A stretch of 34,224 nt of DNA from an uncultured Clostridium sp. (GCA_934755305.1 CAKVLD010000031.1:1-34224), one strand, 5' to 3'. Positions 24,188-34,177 are shown, counted from the stretch's first letter. Notes: generated by a model from the sequence alone, not told the origin. Made by a program: numbers and translations.

Positions 24188-26398
24188 TTAATGACCAGCT
24201 ATACCGCTTTCACTTAATTTATGAGATAACTTTTTAGTATGTATATTTACAAATGCTTTTAAGGTCACTCCAATTACTATAGAAATCCCCAAAAATACTA
24301 ATAGATAAATAATATTTTTAATAAGTAAAATAGGAACTATTCCAGCTGTAAGCTCTCTCATTATTCCTATAGCATATTTAAATGGTAGGAACGGATGTAT
24401 CATTTTAAAGAAATCAGACATAACCTCAACAGGGAACGTACCACCTGAAGCCGCAACTTGTAACACTAAAAATATAATTGCTACTGCCTTACCTACATCA
24501 CCAAATACAGAAACTAAAGTATATATAATTGTAACAAATACAATACTAATAAATATTCCTGATAGCACAAATAATACTGGATGTACTGCATACACTTTCA
24601 ATAAAACAACATCTCCTACAGTAGCTACTAAACCTTGAATTATAGCTACAGTAATAAATGTCAATCCTTTTCCAAAGTATTCTTCTACTGCTGTTATTTC
24701 TTTTCCTTCTTCTAAAGGTTTTGCATTAGTAGTTAATAATGAAATTAATAATGTTCCTCCAACCCATAATGCAAGTGTTGTATAAAAAGGTGACATACCA
24801 GAACCATAGTTTGGTACTGGGAATAATTTAGTTTCCTCCACTTCTATAGGATCAGATAAAAAACTACTAGTTAATTCTGAATCATTTATTATTAAATCTA
24901 ATAAACTATCAATTTCTTCTTCATCATCTACAGATTTAATCTTTTCTACTATCTTTGATAATTTTTCTTTTAAACTTGGTAATTCCTCTTTTATTAAATT
25001 TATAGAATCTTGTCCAAACTCTGTACCTTCATTAGCAATTCCAAGTAACTTTTCTACCTTAGGTAAAGTTTCTTGTGCCGAATTCAAAATTACTAATGAG
25101 TTAGAAGCAATAGAATCTAATTTATTAATTAATTCATTTACCTTTGGAACTATAGTGGAATCATAAGAATTAATAACTTTTTGTAATTCTCCATCTATTC
25201 CTGATAATGTTATTTTTACCTGATCTAACATTTCTTTCTTTTCTGCTACATTTTCTATAATCTTATCAACTTTAATTTCTAGTGCGCTAGCTTTTTCTTG
25301 TTCCACTTTTAGATTATCTATTAGTGGTTGTATTCTAGAAATATCTATACCATTTTCATCTAAAGACTTCTTTAATTCTTCTAGCATTTTTATAACTTCA
25401 AGTAATTTTTCATTAACTATACCAACTTGTTTTTTAGCATCCGAAAGCAACTCATTAACAGATTTTTCTCCAATATAATTATTATCTCCAGTTGAACCAT
25501 CTGGAATTACATCTTTAATTGGTTTTGAAAAATCGATTTTAGCCAAATCACTATTAACCTTATTAGTTACTTTTTCTGTTTCTATTAATTTATTTTTTAT
25601 GTCTGGAGCACTACTTTCTAAGCTTGCCTTAGAAATCTCTATAAATTCTTTTCCTTTAGTAACTACATCTATGCTAGAAGTTAAAGTTTCTGATAATATA
25701 GGCATCTTATTATTTACTTCACTAAGTACTTCTTCTAAAGTATTAACACCATCATCAGCTTTATTTACTTTTTCTTCAATTTCAGGCATTCTATCATTTA
25801 ATTCATACAATAAATCTATTATTTTTCTTATATCACTTTTAGAATCATTTAAATTTATCCCAACTTCATCAGCAATTTTAAATATAATACCATTTACTGT
25901 TTTTACAATATTACTACTTATTTCATCCTTTATAGATGTAACTCCTTTATCTGTTATCTTAGGAGCAATGGCATTACTTTTTTCATTTACAGTGTACTCT
26001 AACTTAGGCTTAACAATATTATCGGAAGTTAACGATAATATATCTTCGGAAAAGTCTTCTGGTATTATTATAGATGCATAATAATCTCCTTCTAAAACGC
26101 CTTTTTCCGCTATTTCTCTAGTAACAAATTGCCATCCTATAGCTGTATTCTCTCTAAGTTTCTCTGTAAGTTTATCGCCAATATTATACTCTTTATCTCT
26201 AAAGATTGTGCCATTGTCTTCACTTACTATAGCAACTTTTATTCCATCAGTATTTCCGTATGGATCCCATGAAGCTTTTATATTAAACCATGCATATAAA
26301 GATGGAAGTATAATTAAGGCTAATACAATAACCATAGCCACCCAATTTGTTGCAATATTCTTTAAATCTCTTTTATATATTCTTAGTATATTTTTCAC
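24188..26398 (-). CDS. YhgE/Pip domain membrane protein
   Basis: The 736-aa protein has the plan of YhgE/Pip proteins: an N-terminal membrane helix (about 18-38), an extracytoplasmic region starting with NIKASWDPYGNTDGI, a long helical/coiled middle (about 180-510) and a C-terminal ABC-2-like bundle of about six helices (540-725). Relatives include the phage infection protein Pip, a phage receptor in lactococci, and carrier-like proteins of unknown substrate. The start is GTG at 26398, with GAGGTG upstream. It is monocistronic. Confidence 0.85.
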   Translation of the reverse strand: MKNILRIYKRDLKNIATNWVAMVIVLALIILPSLYAWFNIKASWDPYGNTDGIKVAIVSEDNGTIFRDKEYNIGDKLTEKLRENTAIGWQFVTREIAEKGVLEGDYYASIIIPEDFSEDILSLTSDNIVKPKLEYTVNEKSNAIAPKITDKGVTSIKDEISSNIVKTVNGIIFKIADEVGINLNDSKSDIRKIIDLLYELNDRMPEIEEKVNKADDGVNTLEEVLSEVNNKMPILSETLTSSIDVVTKGKEFIEISKASLESSAPDIKNKLIETEKVTNKVNSDLAKIDFSKPIKDVIPDGSTGDNNYIGEKSVNELLSDAKKQVGIVNEKLLEVIKMLEELKKSLDENGIDISRIQPLIDNLKVEQEKASALEIKVDKIIENVAEKKEMLDQVKITLSGIDGELQKVINSYDSTIVPKVNELINKLDSIASNSLVILNSAQETLPKVEKLLGIANEGTEFGQDSINLIKEELPSLKEKLSKIVEKIKSVDDEEEIDSLLDLIINDSELTSSFLSDPIEVEETKLFPVPNYGSGMSPFYTTLALWVGGTLLISLLTTNAKPLEEGKEITAVEEYFGKGLTFITVAIIQGLVATVGDVVLLKVYAVHPVLFVLSGIFISIVFVTIIYTLVSVFGDVGKAVAIIFLVLQVAASGGTFPVEVMSDFFKMIHPFLPFKYAIGIMRELTAGIVPILLIKNIIYLLVFLGISIVIGVTLKAFVNIHTKKLSHKLSESGIAGH

Positions 26399-26455
26399 AT
26401 TTTCACCTCACTAAATTAACTCAATTATATTTCAAAAATAAGTATGTATAAAATT

Positions 26456-26496
26456 ATAACACAAAATTATGACTAAGAGTAATAATTTTGTGTTAT
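26456..26496 (-). terminator. Terminator, downstream end of the SGNH/GH/C1q cassette
   Basis: A perfect 15-bp stem, ATAACACAAAATTAT with ATAATTTTGTGTTAT (26456-26470 with 26482-26496), has T-rich flanks on both strands. It lies about 190 nt past the last cassette gene. Confidence 0.75.
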
Positions 26497-26566
26497 TATC
26501 TTTTTTTCTATTTAAACATTTTCTTTTTATCTTTTATTTTAAAAAAAAGTCAATTATCCAAACTCT

Positions 26567-26604
26567 TTAACAATATTAGCATATTATATTTGATATATTG
26601 TTAA
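26567..26604. repeat. 10-bp inverted repeat TTAACAATAT / ATATTGTTAA
   Basis: Perfect arms (26567-26576 with 26595-26604) enclose an 18-nt AT-rich loop in the gap before the YhgE terminator. No poly-U follows; the function is not evident. Confidence 0.35.
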
Positions 26605-26686
26605 TCGAACTTCACAAAAAAACATTTTTTTTTTAAATATTCATAAATTCTTCATAAACCTCATAATATTTTTACAAAAAATTCGT

Positions 26687-27673
26687 TTAGTCCACTTTAT
26701 TTATATTGAATTTTGATTGAGTATCTATTGCCACTTTATTTATTTCATCCATACTAAAGAAGCAAGCTATACTATCTCCAACTTTAAGTTCAACTAAATC
26801 ATTAAGTTCTATGCTATTAGTTTTATATGCAACACAAGAAATATATTGTACTTTCGTAGCATAATAATAAGCTTTAGAATCTTCCACTATACCTACATAC
26901 ATTTTAACTCTAGTATTATTAATATCACTACTTCCCATATTTATTATATTTAAAAGCGCAGATATAGAATAAATCCCATTTTTAGTGACAGTATAATATC
27001 CTGTTGATATATCAAAGTCTATATTATTCGCAAATTTTATATTATTAAATTTAATGAGTTGTATATCTTTGATTTCCTTTAATGGATATTGAGATAATAA
27101 ATTAACCTTAGCTAAAGTACCTATAGAATTGTCAATTACTTTAAGGTTATATTCTAAACCTTCCGGTATTGTATCAAGAGGTCCAACCGCATCTATTGTA
27201 TAGGCAGTTACCTTTGCTGTTGCCATACTGTTTATTCTATAAAAGTATTCTTCCCAATTTGATTTTGCCCTAAAATATATATCGAATATCCTCTTCGACT
27301 TAAGTTCTTCATCATTAGTTGCTAATACTATTTTTATATCATCTCTTGAAAAACCTGTACATTCATTTATATATAAATTAACATTATTCTTAGAATCTTT
27401 ATATCTATAATGAATAATAAACTTCAACTTACAATAATAATCTAATCTACTTGCAGATTCTATTTCAAATTCAAATACTCCATGAGGATCATAATAAAAA
27501 TCTGAACTTTGTATTTGTCCTATCTTATACCATTTATCTGCCATAATCGCTTCCATATTAGTTACTTTTTCATACAATGCTAACCTATATTGGCTATGAG
27601 GATTTCCTGTATGTCCATGATTCATTTCGTTTAAATAATTAAATGTATTATTTATCTTATTAGATTTTTGCAT
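26687..27673 (-). CDS. Tail-fibre-like protein with C1q-like C-terminal domain
   Basis: The 328-aa protein has no signal peptide. Near the N-terminus is NHGHTGNPHSQYRL, the His-rich motif typical of phage tail-fibre proteins. The middle (about 45-180) is beta-rich. The C-terminus (about 195-328) reads like a C1q/TNF-type jelly roll (FDISTGYYTVTKNGIYSISALL, then VELKVGDSIACFFSMD), which usually trimerises. The start is at 27673: AAGGAGG lies 9 nt upstream. It overlaps the preceding glycosidase gene by 14 nt, so translation is coupled. Surface or carbohydrate binding is likely; whether it is a phage remnant or a cellular protein is open. Confidence 0.6.
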   Translation of the reverse strand: MQKSNKINNTFNYLNEMNHGHTGNPHSQYRLALYEKVTNMEAIMADKWYKIGQIQSSDFYYDPHGVFEFEIESASRLDYYCKLKFIIHYRYKDSKNNVNLYINECTGFSRDDIKIVLATNDEELKSKRIFDIYFRAKSNWEEYFYRINSMATAKVTAYTIDAVGPLDTIPEGLEYNLKVIDNSIGTLAKVNLLSQYPLKEIKDIQLIKFNNIKFANNIDFDISTGYYTVTKNGIYSISALLNIINMGSSDINNTRVKMYVGIVEDSKAYYYATKVQYISCVAYKTNSIELNDLVELKVGDSIACFFSMDEINKVAIDTQSKFNINKVD

Positions 27674-28625
27674 CACTTGCATCCTCCTTAACTTCTTCAA
27701 ATAAATTTGTTATTACCTCTTCAGCTAATTCATTTCCTATAAAATTATATCCACCACCAAACACATCAAATATGAAGAAACCTTTAATATTCTCCTCATT
27801 CAACATAACATTCAAACTTGCTTCTAGAAATTTAGCTTGTACCTCTTTACTATATATTCCTGGACCACTACTTGTACCAGTAAAGAATAAACGGCCTTCA
27901 TATGGTTGACAACCACATTCAGTAATATATACAGGAATTTTATATTTACTTACGATATCATTTATAACCTTTATGTGATTTTGTCTATATGTATCTGTAT
28001 ACCAAGTATTAGCACACTCTATTAAAGTAGCATCTAACCCTTTATCAGACATATGTATATAAGCATTATACCCTACAAAATCCAACTGAGATATAATGGT
28101 AGATTTAGCTATCTCATTATAATTCATAGACATACCAATCTTAACTTCTGGATATACTTCTTTTATTTCTTTAATTATTGTCTTCCATGTACTTCTTAAA
28201 GTATCATCATGTTCATTAACCGGAATAGAAGTTAAACTAGAAGACTCATTTGATATAACAAAATGATCAATATTATATTCCTTACATATCTTAGCATAAC
28301 CTATCATCTGTGGTTTCACTTTATTTAAAAACACTTCAGGATCATTATAACTATAACTATTAGCAGAATATCTAATCCATAAATATAATCCATTATTTTT
28401 TACTATATCAATAAAACCTTTCAATACCTTTACATAATACTCATCTGCTAATACATCTATATCTATAGGACAACTAAATAAAAGATGAGTAAAACCAAGA
28501 TTCTTTATTTTTACACATATATCATATAAAGAATTGTAACTTAAATCCTTATAATTTTTAGCATCAAGCCTAATTACACAACCTTTTTGAGTTTCTTTAG
28601 CTATAAATTCATTAATCAAGTTCAT
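27660..28625 (-). CDS. Clan GH-A-like glycoside hydrolase (TIM barrel)
   Basis: The 321-aa protein is built as a (beta/alpha)8 barrel with two catalytic carboxylates in clan GH-A positions. The acid/base is Glu127 after Asn (VISNESSS) and the nucleophile is Glu236 in VYITECGCQ. The overall shape resembles GH113/GTA-type TIM barrels, but I cannot name the family with confidence. No signal peptide is seen. AGGAGG precedes the ATG. It is 26 nt after the SGNH gene and overlaps the tail-fibre-like gene, so the three form one operon. The substrate is probably a glycan; the location is unclear. Confidence 0.65.
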   Translation of the reverse strand: MNLINEFIAKETQKGCVIRLDAKNYKDLSYNSLYDICVKIKNLGFTHLLFSCPIDIDVLADEYYVKVLKGFIDIVKNNGLYLWIRYSANSYSYNDPEVFLNKVKPQMIGYAKICKEYNIDHFVISNESSSLTSIPVNEHDDTLRSTWKTIIKEIKEVYPEVKIGMSMNYNEIAKSTIISQLDFVGYNAYIHMSDKGLDATLIECANTWYTDTYRQNHIKVINDIVSKYKIPVYITECGCQPYEGRLFFTGTSSGPGIYSKEVQAKFLEASLNVMLNEENIKGFFIFDVFGGGYNFIGNELAEEVITNLFEEVKEDASDAKI

Positions 28626-28651
28626 CTTTTTTCCTCCTTTTTCACAACTAA

Positions 28652-30244
28652 TTAATTTTTTATTATATCTATTTGATCTAAATATATAACTTTAGGTCTT
28701 GCAGCATCATTTGACTTCACTAACTTTAATACAACACTACCTGTATTCCCCAAGATTAATGGAACCATTCTATAACTTCCATCTGTATATAGACAAGGTG
28801 CAAATATCGTTCTTTCATTAAATATGATTGGTAAATACATTAATATTAGAACATTACCCTTGAACTTACTTTCCTCTACTTCTTCTAAACTTATATTACC
28901 TTTAAATTTAATTATATTAGATATCTTCATAAAGCTTGGAGCATCTTTTCCAGCTTTCACTCCACTTCTAAACTTATCCTCCCCTATAACAGTAAGTGTA
29001 TTACCAAAATATAAAGCACAGTTATTTATAAGCTCTATTGAATAATTTCTAACAAAAATCTTTCCTATGCTCATATTAATTATTTTAATCCCTGTATATT
29101 TAATCCTATCTTTTGCATCTTCTTTTGGTACAGTAAGAGTAATATCAATTTCTTTTTCTTCTGGTGATACGTCTATTTCTATACATGATGATTTTTGTTC
29201 ACCTGATACATATACTCCACCCATTATAGGTTTACTATAAAAATAGTTAAAATCAATCCTAGCTTTTCCAGTATAATCTGCTCTTACTATTCCGCGTAAT
29301 CTAAGCTTATCACCTGCTTGATAGCACATCCCATTACCAATCCCTAAAAATACCCCTGTATAATGTGTATTTTTATCACTTGTAATATATTTTTTATTAT
29401 CTATTTCTTCCACAGAGTTACCCTCTATATGATATAAAGCTTGTTCATTATCTAACTTAAGAACACCATTAGCTAATAGCATGTATTTCATAGCATCTTT
29501 CTTAGATATAGAATCTTCACTATTAGGACTAGATAATAATCCACTAACTATATTTTTAGCTAATAAGTAACTTCCAGTATCATTTGGATGTAATCCATCT
29601 TTAGAATAATGCATAAGATTATATTTATTTATACCTGCATTATGAAAATTATCTACAACCTTTACGTTACTTGCTCTACAAACTTCTTGAATAGCTGTTA
29701 CAACTTCACTTAAATAATATCCTCTACTTGAATTCTTAGATTCATCGCAATAATGTCCTTCACTTCCACCTAACTTTCTAAAAATAGGTGTAACAAAAAC
29801 TATTTCTATATGAGGAAATTTTGCTTGAAAATTACTAATTACATATTGAATAGCTCCATAAATTGTATCCTTACAACTATCTCCAAAAGATCCTAGAGGT
29901 AATCCATAACCAAAATCGTTAGTTCCATAAGCAATAGTTATAAAATCAATTTCATTAAAATCTATTTCTTCAACTTTTTTTACTTGATTAATAAAATTAA
30001 AATCGTTTGGCTTATTTCCTAGTTCCTCTTGAGTTGTAAAATCTCTACTTATTATTGCATCTATTAACTCTACCATAGAAAACGCATCATTTTTAGATAT
30101 ACAACTTCCTGCAAAACCTACATTTTGAATACTACAACCTAATTCTTCTGCCATCATAACTGGATATATAGATATATGGGTTATACTATCCCCAAAGCAA
30201 ACACCTTTCTTACCAGTATATATTGTTTTTTTTTCTTCATTCAT
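28652..30244 (-). CDS. SGNH/GDSL hydrolase with C-terminal beta domains
   Basis: The 530-aa protein begins with an SGNH hydrolase fold (about 10-235): block I GDSIT with Ser20, block III YGTNDF and block V DGLHPND with the catalytic Asp/His. Such enzymes deacetylate sugars or cleave esters. The remaining half (about 255-530) is beta-rich, probably binding modules. It has no signal peptide, like the two genes after it. GDSL hydrolases of this form also occur in phage tail gene clusters. GGGG lies about 9 nt before the ATG. Confidence 0.75.
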   Translation of the reverse strand: MNEEKKTIYTGKKGVCFGDSITHISIYPVMMAEELGCSIQNVGFAGSCISKNDAFSMVELIDAIISRDFTTQEELGNKPNDFNFINQVKKVEEIDFNEIDFITIAYGTNDFGYGLPLGSFGDSCKDTIYGAIQYVISNFQAKFPHIEIVFVTPIFRKLGGSEGHYCDESKNSSRGYYLSEVVTAIQEVCRASNVKVVDNFHNAGINKYNLMHYSKDGLHPNDTGSYLLAKNIVSGLLSSPNSEDSISKKDAMKYMLLANGVLKLDNEQALYHIEGNSVEEIDNKKYITSDKNTHYTGVFLGIGNGMCYQAGDKLRLRGIVRADYTGKARIDFNYFYSKPIMGGVYVSGEQKSSCIEIDVSPEEKEIDITLTVPKEDAKDRIKYTGIKIINMSIGKIFVRNYSIELINNCALYFGNTLTVIGEDKFRSGVKAGKDAPSFMKISNIIKFKGNISLEEVEESKFKGNVLILMYLPIIFNERTIFAPCLYTDGSYRMVPLILGNTGSVVLKLVKSNDAARPKVIYLDQIDIIKN

Positions 30245-30323
30245 TATTATTCAACCCCTTTTTAATAGTATCTATGATATTTTAATGAATACACTATTAA
30301 AAAAAGAATACAGTACAGTTTTG

Positions 30324-30397
30324 TAAACAAAAATAAAAAAATTTGATAAATTTGCTTTTTCATATGCAAATTTATCAAATTTTTTTATTTTTGTTTA
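30324..30397 (-). terminator. 32-bp perfect inverted repeat ending the transglycosylase gene
   Basis: Arms 30324-30355 and 30366-30397 are perfect reverse complements around a 10-nt loop. The right arm covers the last codons and stop of the gene, and a T-rich run is part of the stem. This is longer than an ordinary terminator. Confidence 0.8.
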
Positions 30398-30945
30398 TAT
30401 TCATTTTTATATAACTTAGTATAAATCTTATAATAAGTCTTTACTTTATCTACATAATTTTTAGTTTCTTTATATGGTATATATGTTAAATGCTTTCCAT
30501 CTGCTGAATATTCTTTATTATTAAGCCATTCATTCACTCTACCTCTACCAGCATTATAAGCTGCAACAAATAAGTCAATGTCACCAAATTCTTCTCTTAA
30601 ATTATTTAAATACCAACATCCCATCTTTATATTGTATTCTTCTTCATATAGCTTATTTGGCGTATAATCCGTAAGTCCCATTTGTTGTGCTATCCACTCC
30701 GCTGTCTCTTCAGTTATCTGCATAAGACCTATTGCATTTTGATTAGATATAGCATCACGTCTAAATCCACTTTCCGCCATTATTACAGAAACCACAAAAT
30801 AAGGATCTAGATTATTTTCTTCTGCATATTTACAAATTGCTTCTTTATGTCTAAATGGAAATATTTTTTCCTTAATCACATAATTCCCCGCAAAGAACGC
30901 AACTATTATCAATATAAGTAATACAATTAGTCGTTTGAACTTCAT
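30385..30945 (-). CDS. Lytic transglycosylase, SLT domain, membrane-anchored
   Basis: The 186-aa protein has an N-terminal signal anchor (about 5-24) and an SLT lysozyme-like domain (about 35-175). The catalytic Glu58 is in MAESGF. Family blocks AIGLMQI, CWYLNNL and VAAYNAGRGRV are present. It cleaves glycan strands of peptidoglycan with formation of 1,6-anhydro-muramyl ends. It follows coaE after 16 nt and is the last gene of the polA-coaE-SLT unit. AGGAG precedes the ATG. Confidence 0.92.
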   Translation of the reverse strand: MKFKRLIVLLILIIVAFFAGNYVIKEKIFPFRHKEAICKYAEENNLDPYFVVSVIMAESGFRRDAISNQNAIGLMQITEETAEWIAQQMGLTDYTPNKLYEEEYNIKMGCWYLNNLREEFGDIDLFVAAYNAGRGRVNEWLNNKEYSADGKHLTYIPYKETKNYVDKVKTYYKIYTKLYKNEYKQK

Positions 30946-30961
30946 TAATGTCTCCTCTTAT

Positions 30962-31558
30962 TTATATTATTTTCAAAAACTCTATTATATCTTCCACTTG
31001 TTTTTTTGTTTTTGTTACATCACCATTATTATCTATTAATATATTAGCAAATTTCTTTTTTTCATCTAAAGGCATTTGAGCATTTACTCTACTTAAAACA
31101 TCTGAATTCATCAATTTATCACGCATCTTTACTCTTTGTATTTGAGTTTTACTATCTGCATAAACTAACATAACATAATCCATTTCAGTATGAAGTCCAT
31201 TTTCAATTAATGTTGGTGCATCTAAAATAACTAACTTCTCTCCGTGCTTTTCATATCTTTCAAAAGCTTCATTTATTTCTTTTATTATATATGGCATTAT
31301 AATATTTTCATACTTTACTCTTTGCTTTGGAAATCTAAAAATATGGTTTCCAAATTCTTTTCTTCTAAACTGACCTCTCCAATCAAAGAACCCTATCCCA
31401 AACTCATCTTTAACCTTTTCTAATATTTCAGGATAATTTTCTAACACTTGCCTAGCAATAAGATCAGCATCTATTACCTTAAAACCACCTGCTCTAAACA
31501 TATCTGATACGGTACTCTTTCCAGTACCTATACCACCTGTTAATCCTACCTTAATCAA
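30962..31558 (-). CDS. coaE: Dephospho-CoA kinase
   Basis: The 198-aa P-loop kinase catalyses the last step of coenzyme A synthesis, phosphorylating the 3'-OH of dephospho-CoA. Walker A GGIGTGKST is at about 8-16, with the family blocks VIDADLIARQVL and VILDAPTLIENGL. The start is TTG at 31558, 7 nt after AAGGAGG. It begins 12 nt after the polA stop, so it is cotranscribed with polA. Confidence 0.94.
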   Translation of the reverse strand: MIKVGLTGGIGTGKSTVSDMFRAGGFKVIDADLIARQVLENYPEILEKVKDEFGIGFFDWRGQFRRKEFGNHIFRFPKQRVKYENIIMPYIIKEINEAFERYEKHGEKLVILDAPTLIENGLHTEMDYVMLVYADSKTQIQRVKMRDKLMNSDVLSRVNAQMPLDEKKKFANILIDNNGDVTKTKKQVEDIIEFLKII

Positions 31559-31570
31559 AATTTCCCCTCC

Positions 31571-34177
31571 TTACTTAGCCTCATACCAAGTAAAGCCTTC
31601 ATTTACATCTACCTCCATAGCAACATGTAAATTAACTGCATTCTCCATTTCTTCTTTAACTAATTGTTTAACTTTTTCCTCTTCATCTGGCTTTACATTT
31701 AATATAAGTTCATCGTGTACTTGTAAAATTAAAGTACTCTTCAATTCTTCACTTCTTAATCTATTATATACATTTACCATAGCTATTTTAATTATATCTG
31801 CTGCACTTCCTTGAATTGGTGCATTCATAGCTAATCTTTCCCCTAAAGCTTTAACTATTTTATTAGAAGCCTTTATTTCTGGAATAAATCGTCTTCTATT
31901 AAATATAGTAAGCACATATCCATCTTCCTTAGCCTTAGTAACAATATCTTCTAAATAACCCTTAATCTTAGGATATCTTTCAAAATAAATATCCATATAT
32001 TCTCCAGCTTCTTTCTTAGTAATCTTCAAGTCTTGAGCAAGAGAGAAATCACTTATTCCATATACTATTCCAAAATTAACTGCCTTAGCTCTACTTCTCA
32101 TAAGAGCAGTTACTTCTTCTAAAGGAACATTAAATACTTCAGATGCAGTTTTTCTATGAATATCACTATGATGCTTAAATGCATTAATCATATTTTCATC
32201 TCCTGCAATATGAGCAAGTACTCTAAGTTCTATTTGAGAATAATCACAAGATAATAATTTATCTCCTGGTTCTTTTGCTATAAATACTTTTCTAATTTCT
32301 CTACCCATTTCATATTTTACAGGTATATTTTGAAGATTTGGTTCAGTACTTGATAATCTACCTGTTGTAGTTACTGTTTGATTAAAGCTTGAATGTATCT
32401 TTCCATCTACATCTATCACATTCTTTAATCCTTCTACATAAGTAGAATTTAATTTTGTTATTTGTCTAAAAAATATAATCTTTTCTATTATAGGATGTTT
32501 ATCTGCTAATTTTTCTAATACATCAGCATTAGTTGAATAACCTGTTTTTGTTTTCTTAATTACAGGTAAATCTAGTTTTTCAAACAATATCTTTCCTAAT
32601 TGCTTTGGAGAATTAATATTAAATTCTTCTTCAGCTAATTCATAAATTTCCTTTTGAGTTCTTTCTATTTCTTCCTTAAACTTAACTGCAAGTTCATCTA
32701 ACTTATCTTTATCTACAGTGAAACCTTCACTTTCCATATATGAGAGTACATAAACTAATGGTAGTTCTATCTTATAGTATAAATCCTCCATCTCATCATC
32801 AACTATTCTTTTGTGAATAATTTCATATAATTCTTTCATATAAGTAGTGCATTTAACAGCTATTTCATCTTTTTCACCGCTTGGTTCTTCGCCTAAATAT
32901 TGATTTGCAAGCATGTTCAAACTATATTCTGATCTTGATGAATCTACTAAATATGCACCTATTGCTGTATCAAACTCTAGTGCTTTAAGTTCTATTCCTT
33001 CTTTATTTAAAACTGTAATAAGTAATTTTGCATCATGAATAACCTTCTTTTTAGATTCATCTTCCATAAAACTCTTAAGGATTGCTATAGCTTCTTCTTT
33101 ATTAGACTCAAAAATTTCTTTTATCTTAATTTCCTTAATTAGTTTATCATATCCAAATATAATTTTTTCAAGCTCTATTTTTGAATACACTGAAGAATTT
33201 AAAGTTGAATAAGATATGTATGAAGTTTCTTCAGTCAAATTTATAGCTTCTTTCATCTTTTCAATATCATCTATCACTTCAATAACTATATTATCTTCTT
33301 TTTCTTCTTCAGAATCATTACATAACTTAGTCATTAACTTTTTAAGTCCAAGCTTCACTAATAGCTTCTTTAATGATTCTTTATCATAATTATCCTTACT
33401 CTTTATTTCATCTAAATCTATTTCTATAGGTACTTCTGTCATAATAGTAGCTAATTTCTTAGAAAATATAGCTTGTTCTCTATTATTCTCTAAATTTTCT
33501 TTAAGTTTTTTTCCACTTATTGAATCTATATTATTAAGTACTTCCTCTACTGATCCATAAGTTTGAATAAGTTTAAATGCTGTTTTCTCTCCAACCCCTG
33601 GTACCCCTGGAATATTATCAGACTTATCTCCCATAAGACCTTTTACATCTATAAATTGTGTAGGTGTCACACCAAATTCATCCATAAATATTTTTTTATT
33701 ATAAATTGCTGTTTCTGTTACACCTTTTTTAGTAATAACTACATTAGTTTTTTCTGAAGCTAATTGAAGAGCATCCCTATCTCCTGTTACCACAAATACT
33801 TCTATATTATGCTTTTCTGCAATTTTAGCCACAGTTCCAATAATATCATCTGCTTCAAATCCATCTATTTCATAAATATTAATAGCTAATAATTCTAATA
33901 ATTCTTTGACTATAGGAAATTGCTCTCCGAGTTCTGGAGGCATCTTTTTTCTTCCAGCTTTGTAATCTGAAAATTCTTTATGTCTAAAAGTAGGTGCTTT
34001 TCTATCGAAAGCAGCAACTATATAATCCGGATTAAATTCTTCTTTCATTTTTAATAACATATTAGTAAAACCATAAATAGCATTTGTATGAATACCCTCA
34101 CTATTAGTTAAGTCTGGCACTGCATAAAAAGCTCTATTCATAAGCGAATTAGAATCTAATATTAATAATTTTTCCAT
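31571..34177 (-). CDS. polA: DNA polymerase I
   Basis: The 868-aa protein has an N-terminal 5'-nuclease (about 1-285, with FEADDIIGT and GLMGDKSDNIPGV). A degenerate 3'-5' exonuclease domain (about 300-470) lacks the catalytic acid pairs of E. coli Pol I, as in Bacillus-type enzymes. The polymerase domain has motif A DYSQIELRVLAH, motif B RAKAVNFGIVYG and motif C QVHDELI. It fills repair gaps and removes RNA primers. AGGAGG precedes the ATG. It heads the polA-coaE-SLT unit. Confidence 0.95.
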   Translation of the reverse strand: MEKLLILDSNSLMNRAFYAVPDLTNSEGIHTNAIYGFTNMLLKMKEEFNPDYIVAAFDRKAPTFRHKEFSDYKAGRKKMPPELGEQFPIVKELLELLAINIYEIDGFEADDIIGTVAKIAEKHNIEVFVVTGDRDALQLASEKTNVVITKKGVTETAIYNKKIFMDEFGVTPTQFIDVKGLMGDKSDNIPGVPGVGEKTAFKLIQTYGSVEEVLNNIDSISGKKLKENLENNREQAIFSKKLATIMTEVPIEIDLDEIKSKDNYDKESLKKLLVKLGLKKLMTKLCNDSEEEKEDNIVIEVIDDIEKMKEAINLTEETSYISYSTLNSSVYSKIELEKIIFGYDKLIKEIKIKEIFESNKEEAIAILKSFMEDESKKKVIHDAKLLITVLNKEGIELKALEFDTAIGAYLVDSSRSEYSLNMLANQYLGEEPSGEKDEIAVKCTTYMKELYEIIHKRIVDDEMEDLYYKIELPLVYVLSYMESEGFTVDKDKLDELAVKFKEEIERTQKEIYELAEEEFNINSPKQLGKILFEKLDLPVIKKTKTGYSTNADVLEKLADKHPIIEKIIFFRQITKLNSTYVEGLKNVIDVDGKIHSSFNQTVTTTGRLSSTEPNLQNIPVKYEMGREIRKVFIAKEPGDKLLSCDYSQIELRVLAHIAGDENMINAFKHHSDIHRKTASEVFNVPLEEVTALMRSRAKAVNFGIVYGISDFSLAQDLKITKKEAGEYMDIYFERYPKIKGYLEDIVTKAKEDGYVLTIFNRRRFIPEIKASNKIVKALGERLAMNAPIQGSAADIIKIAMVNVYNRLRSEELKSTLILQVHDELILNVKPDEEEKVKQLVKEEMENAVNLHVAMEVDVNEGFTWYEAK

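Noticed and set aside
25599..26081. A 160-codon open frame on the plus strand
   Set aside because: It lies wholly opposite the YhgE/Pip gene, has no ribosome site or family resemblance, and is explained by AT-rich coiled-coil codons on the other strand.
26687..34177. Prophage region
   Set aside because: No integrase, terminase, capsid, portal or tail-assembly gene is present; only fibre-like and hydrolase genes are seen, followed by polA and coaE.
31571..34177. Loss of proofreading residues in polA as a novelty
   Set aside because: A degenerate 3'-5' exonuclease domain is common in Pol I of Gram-positive bacteria.
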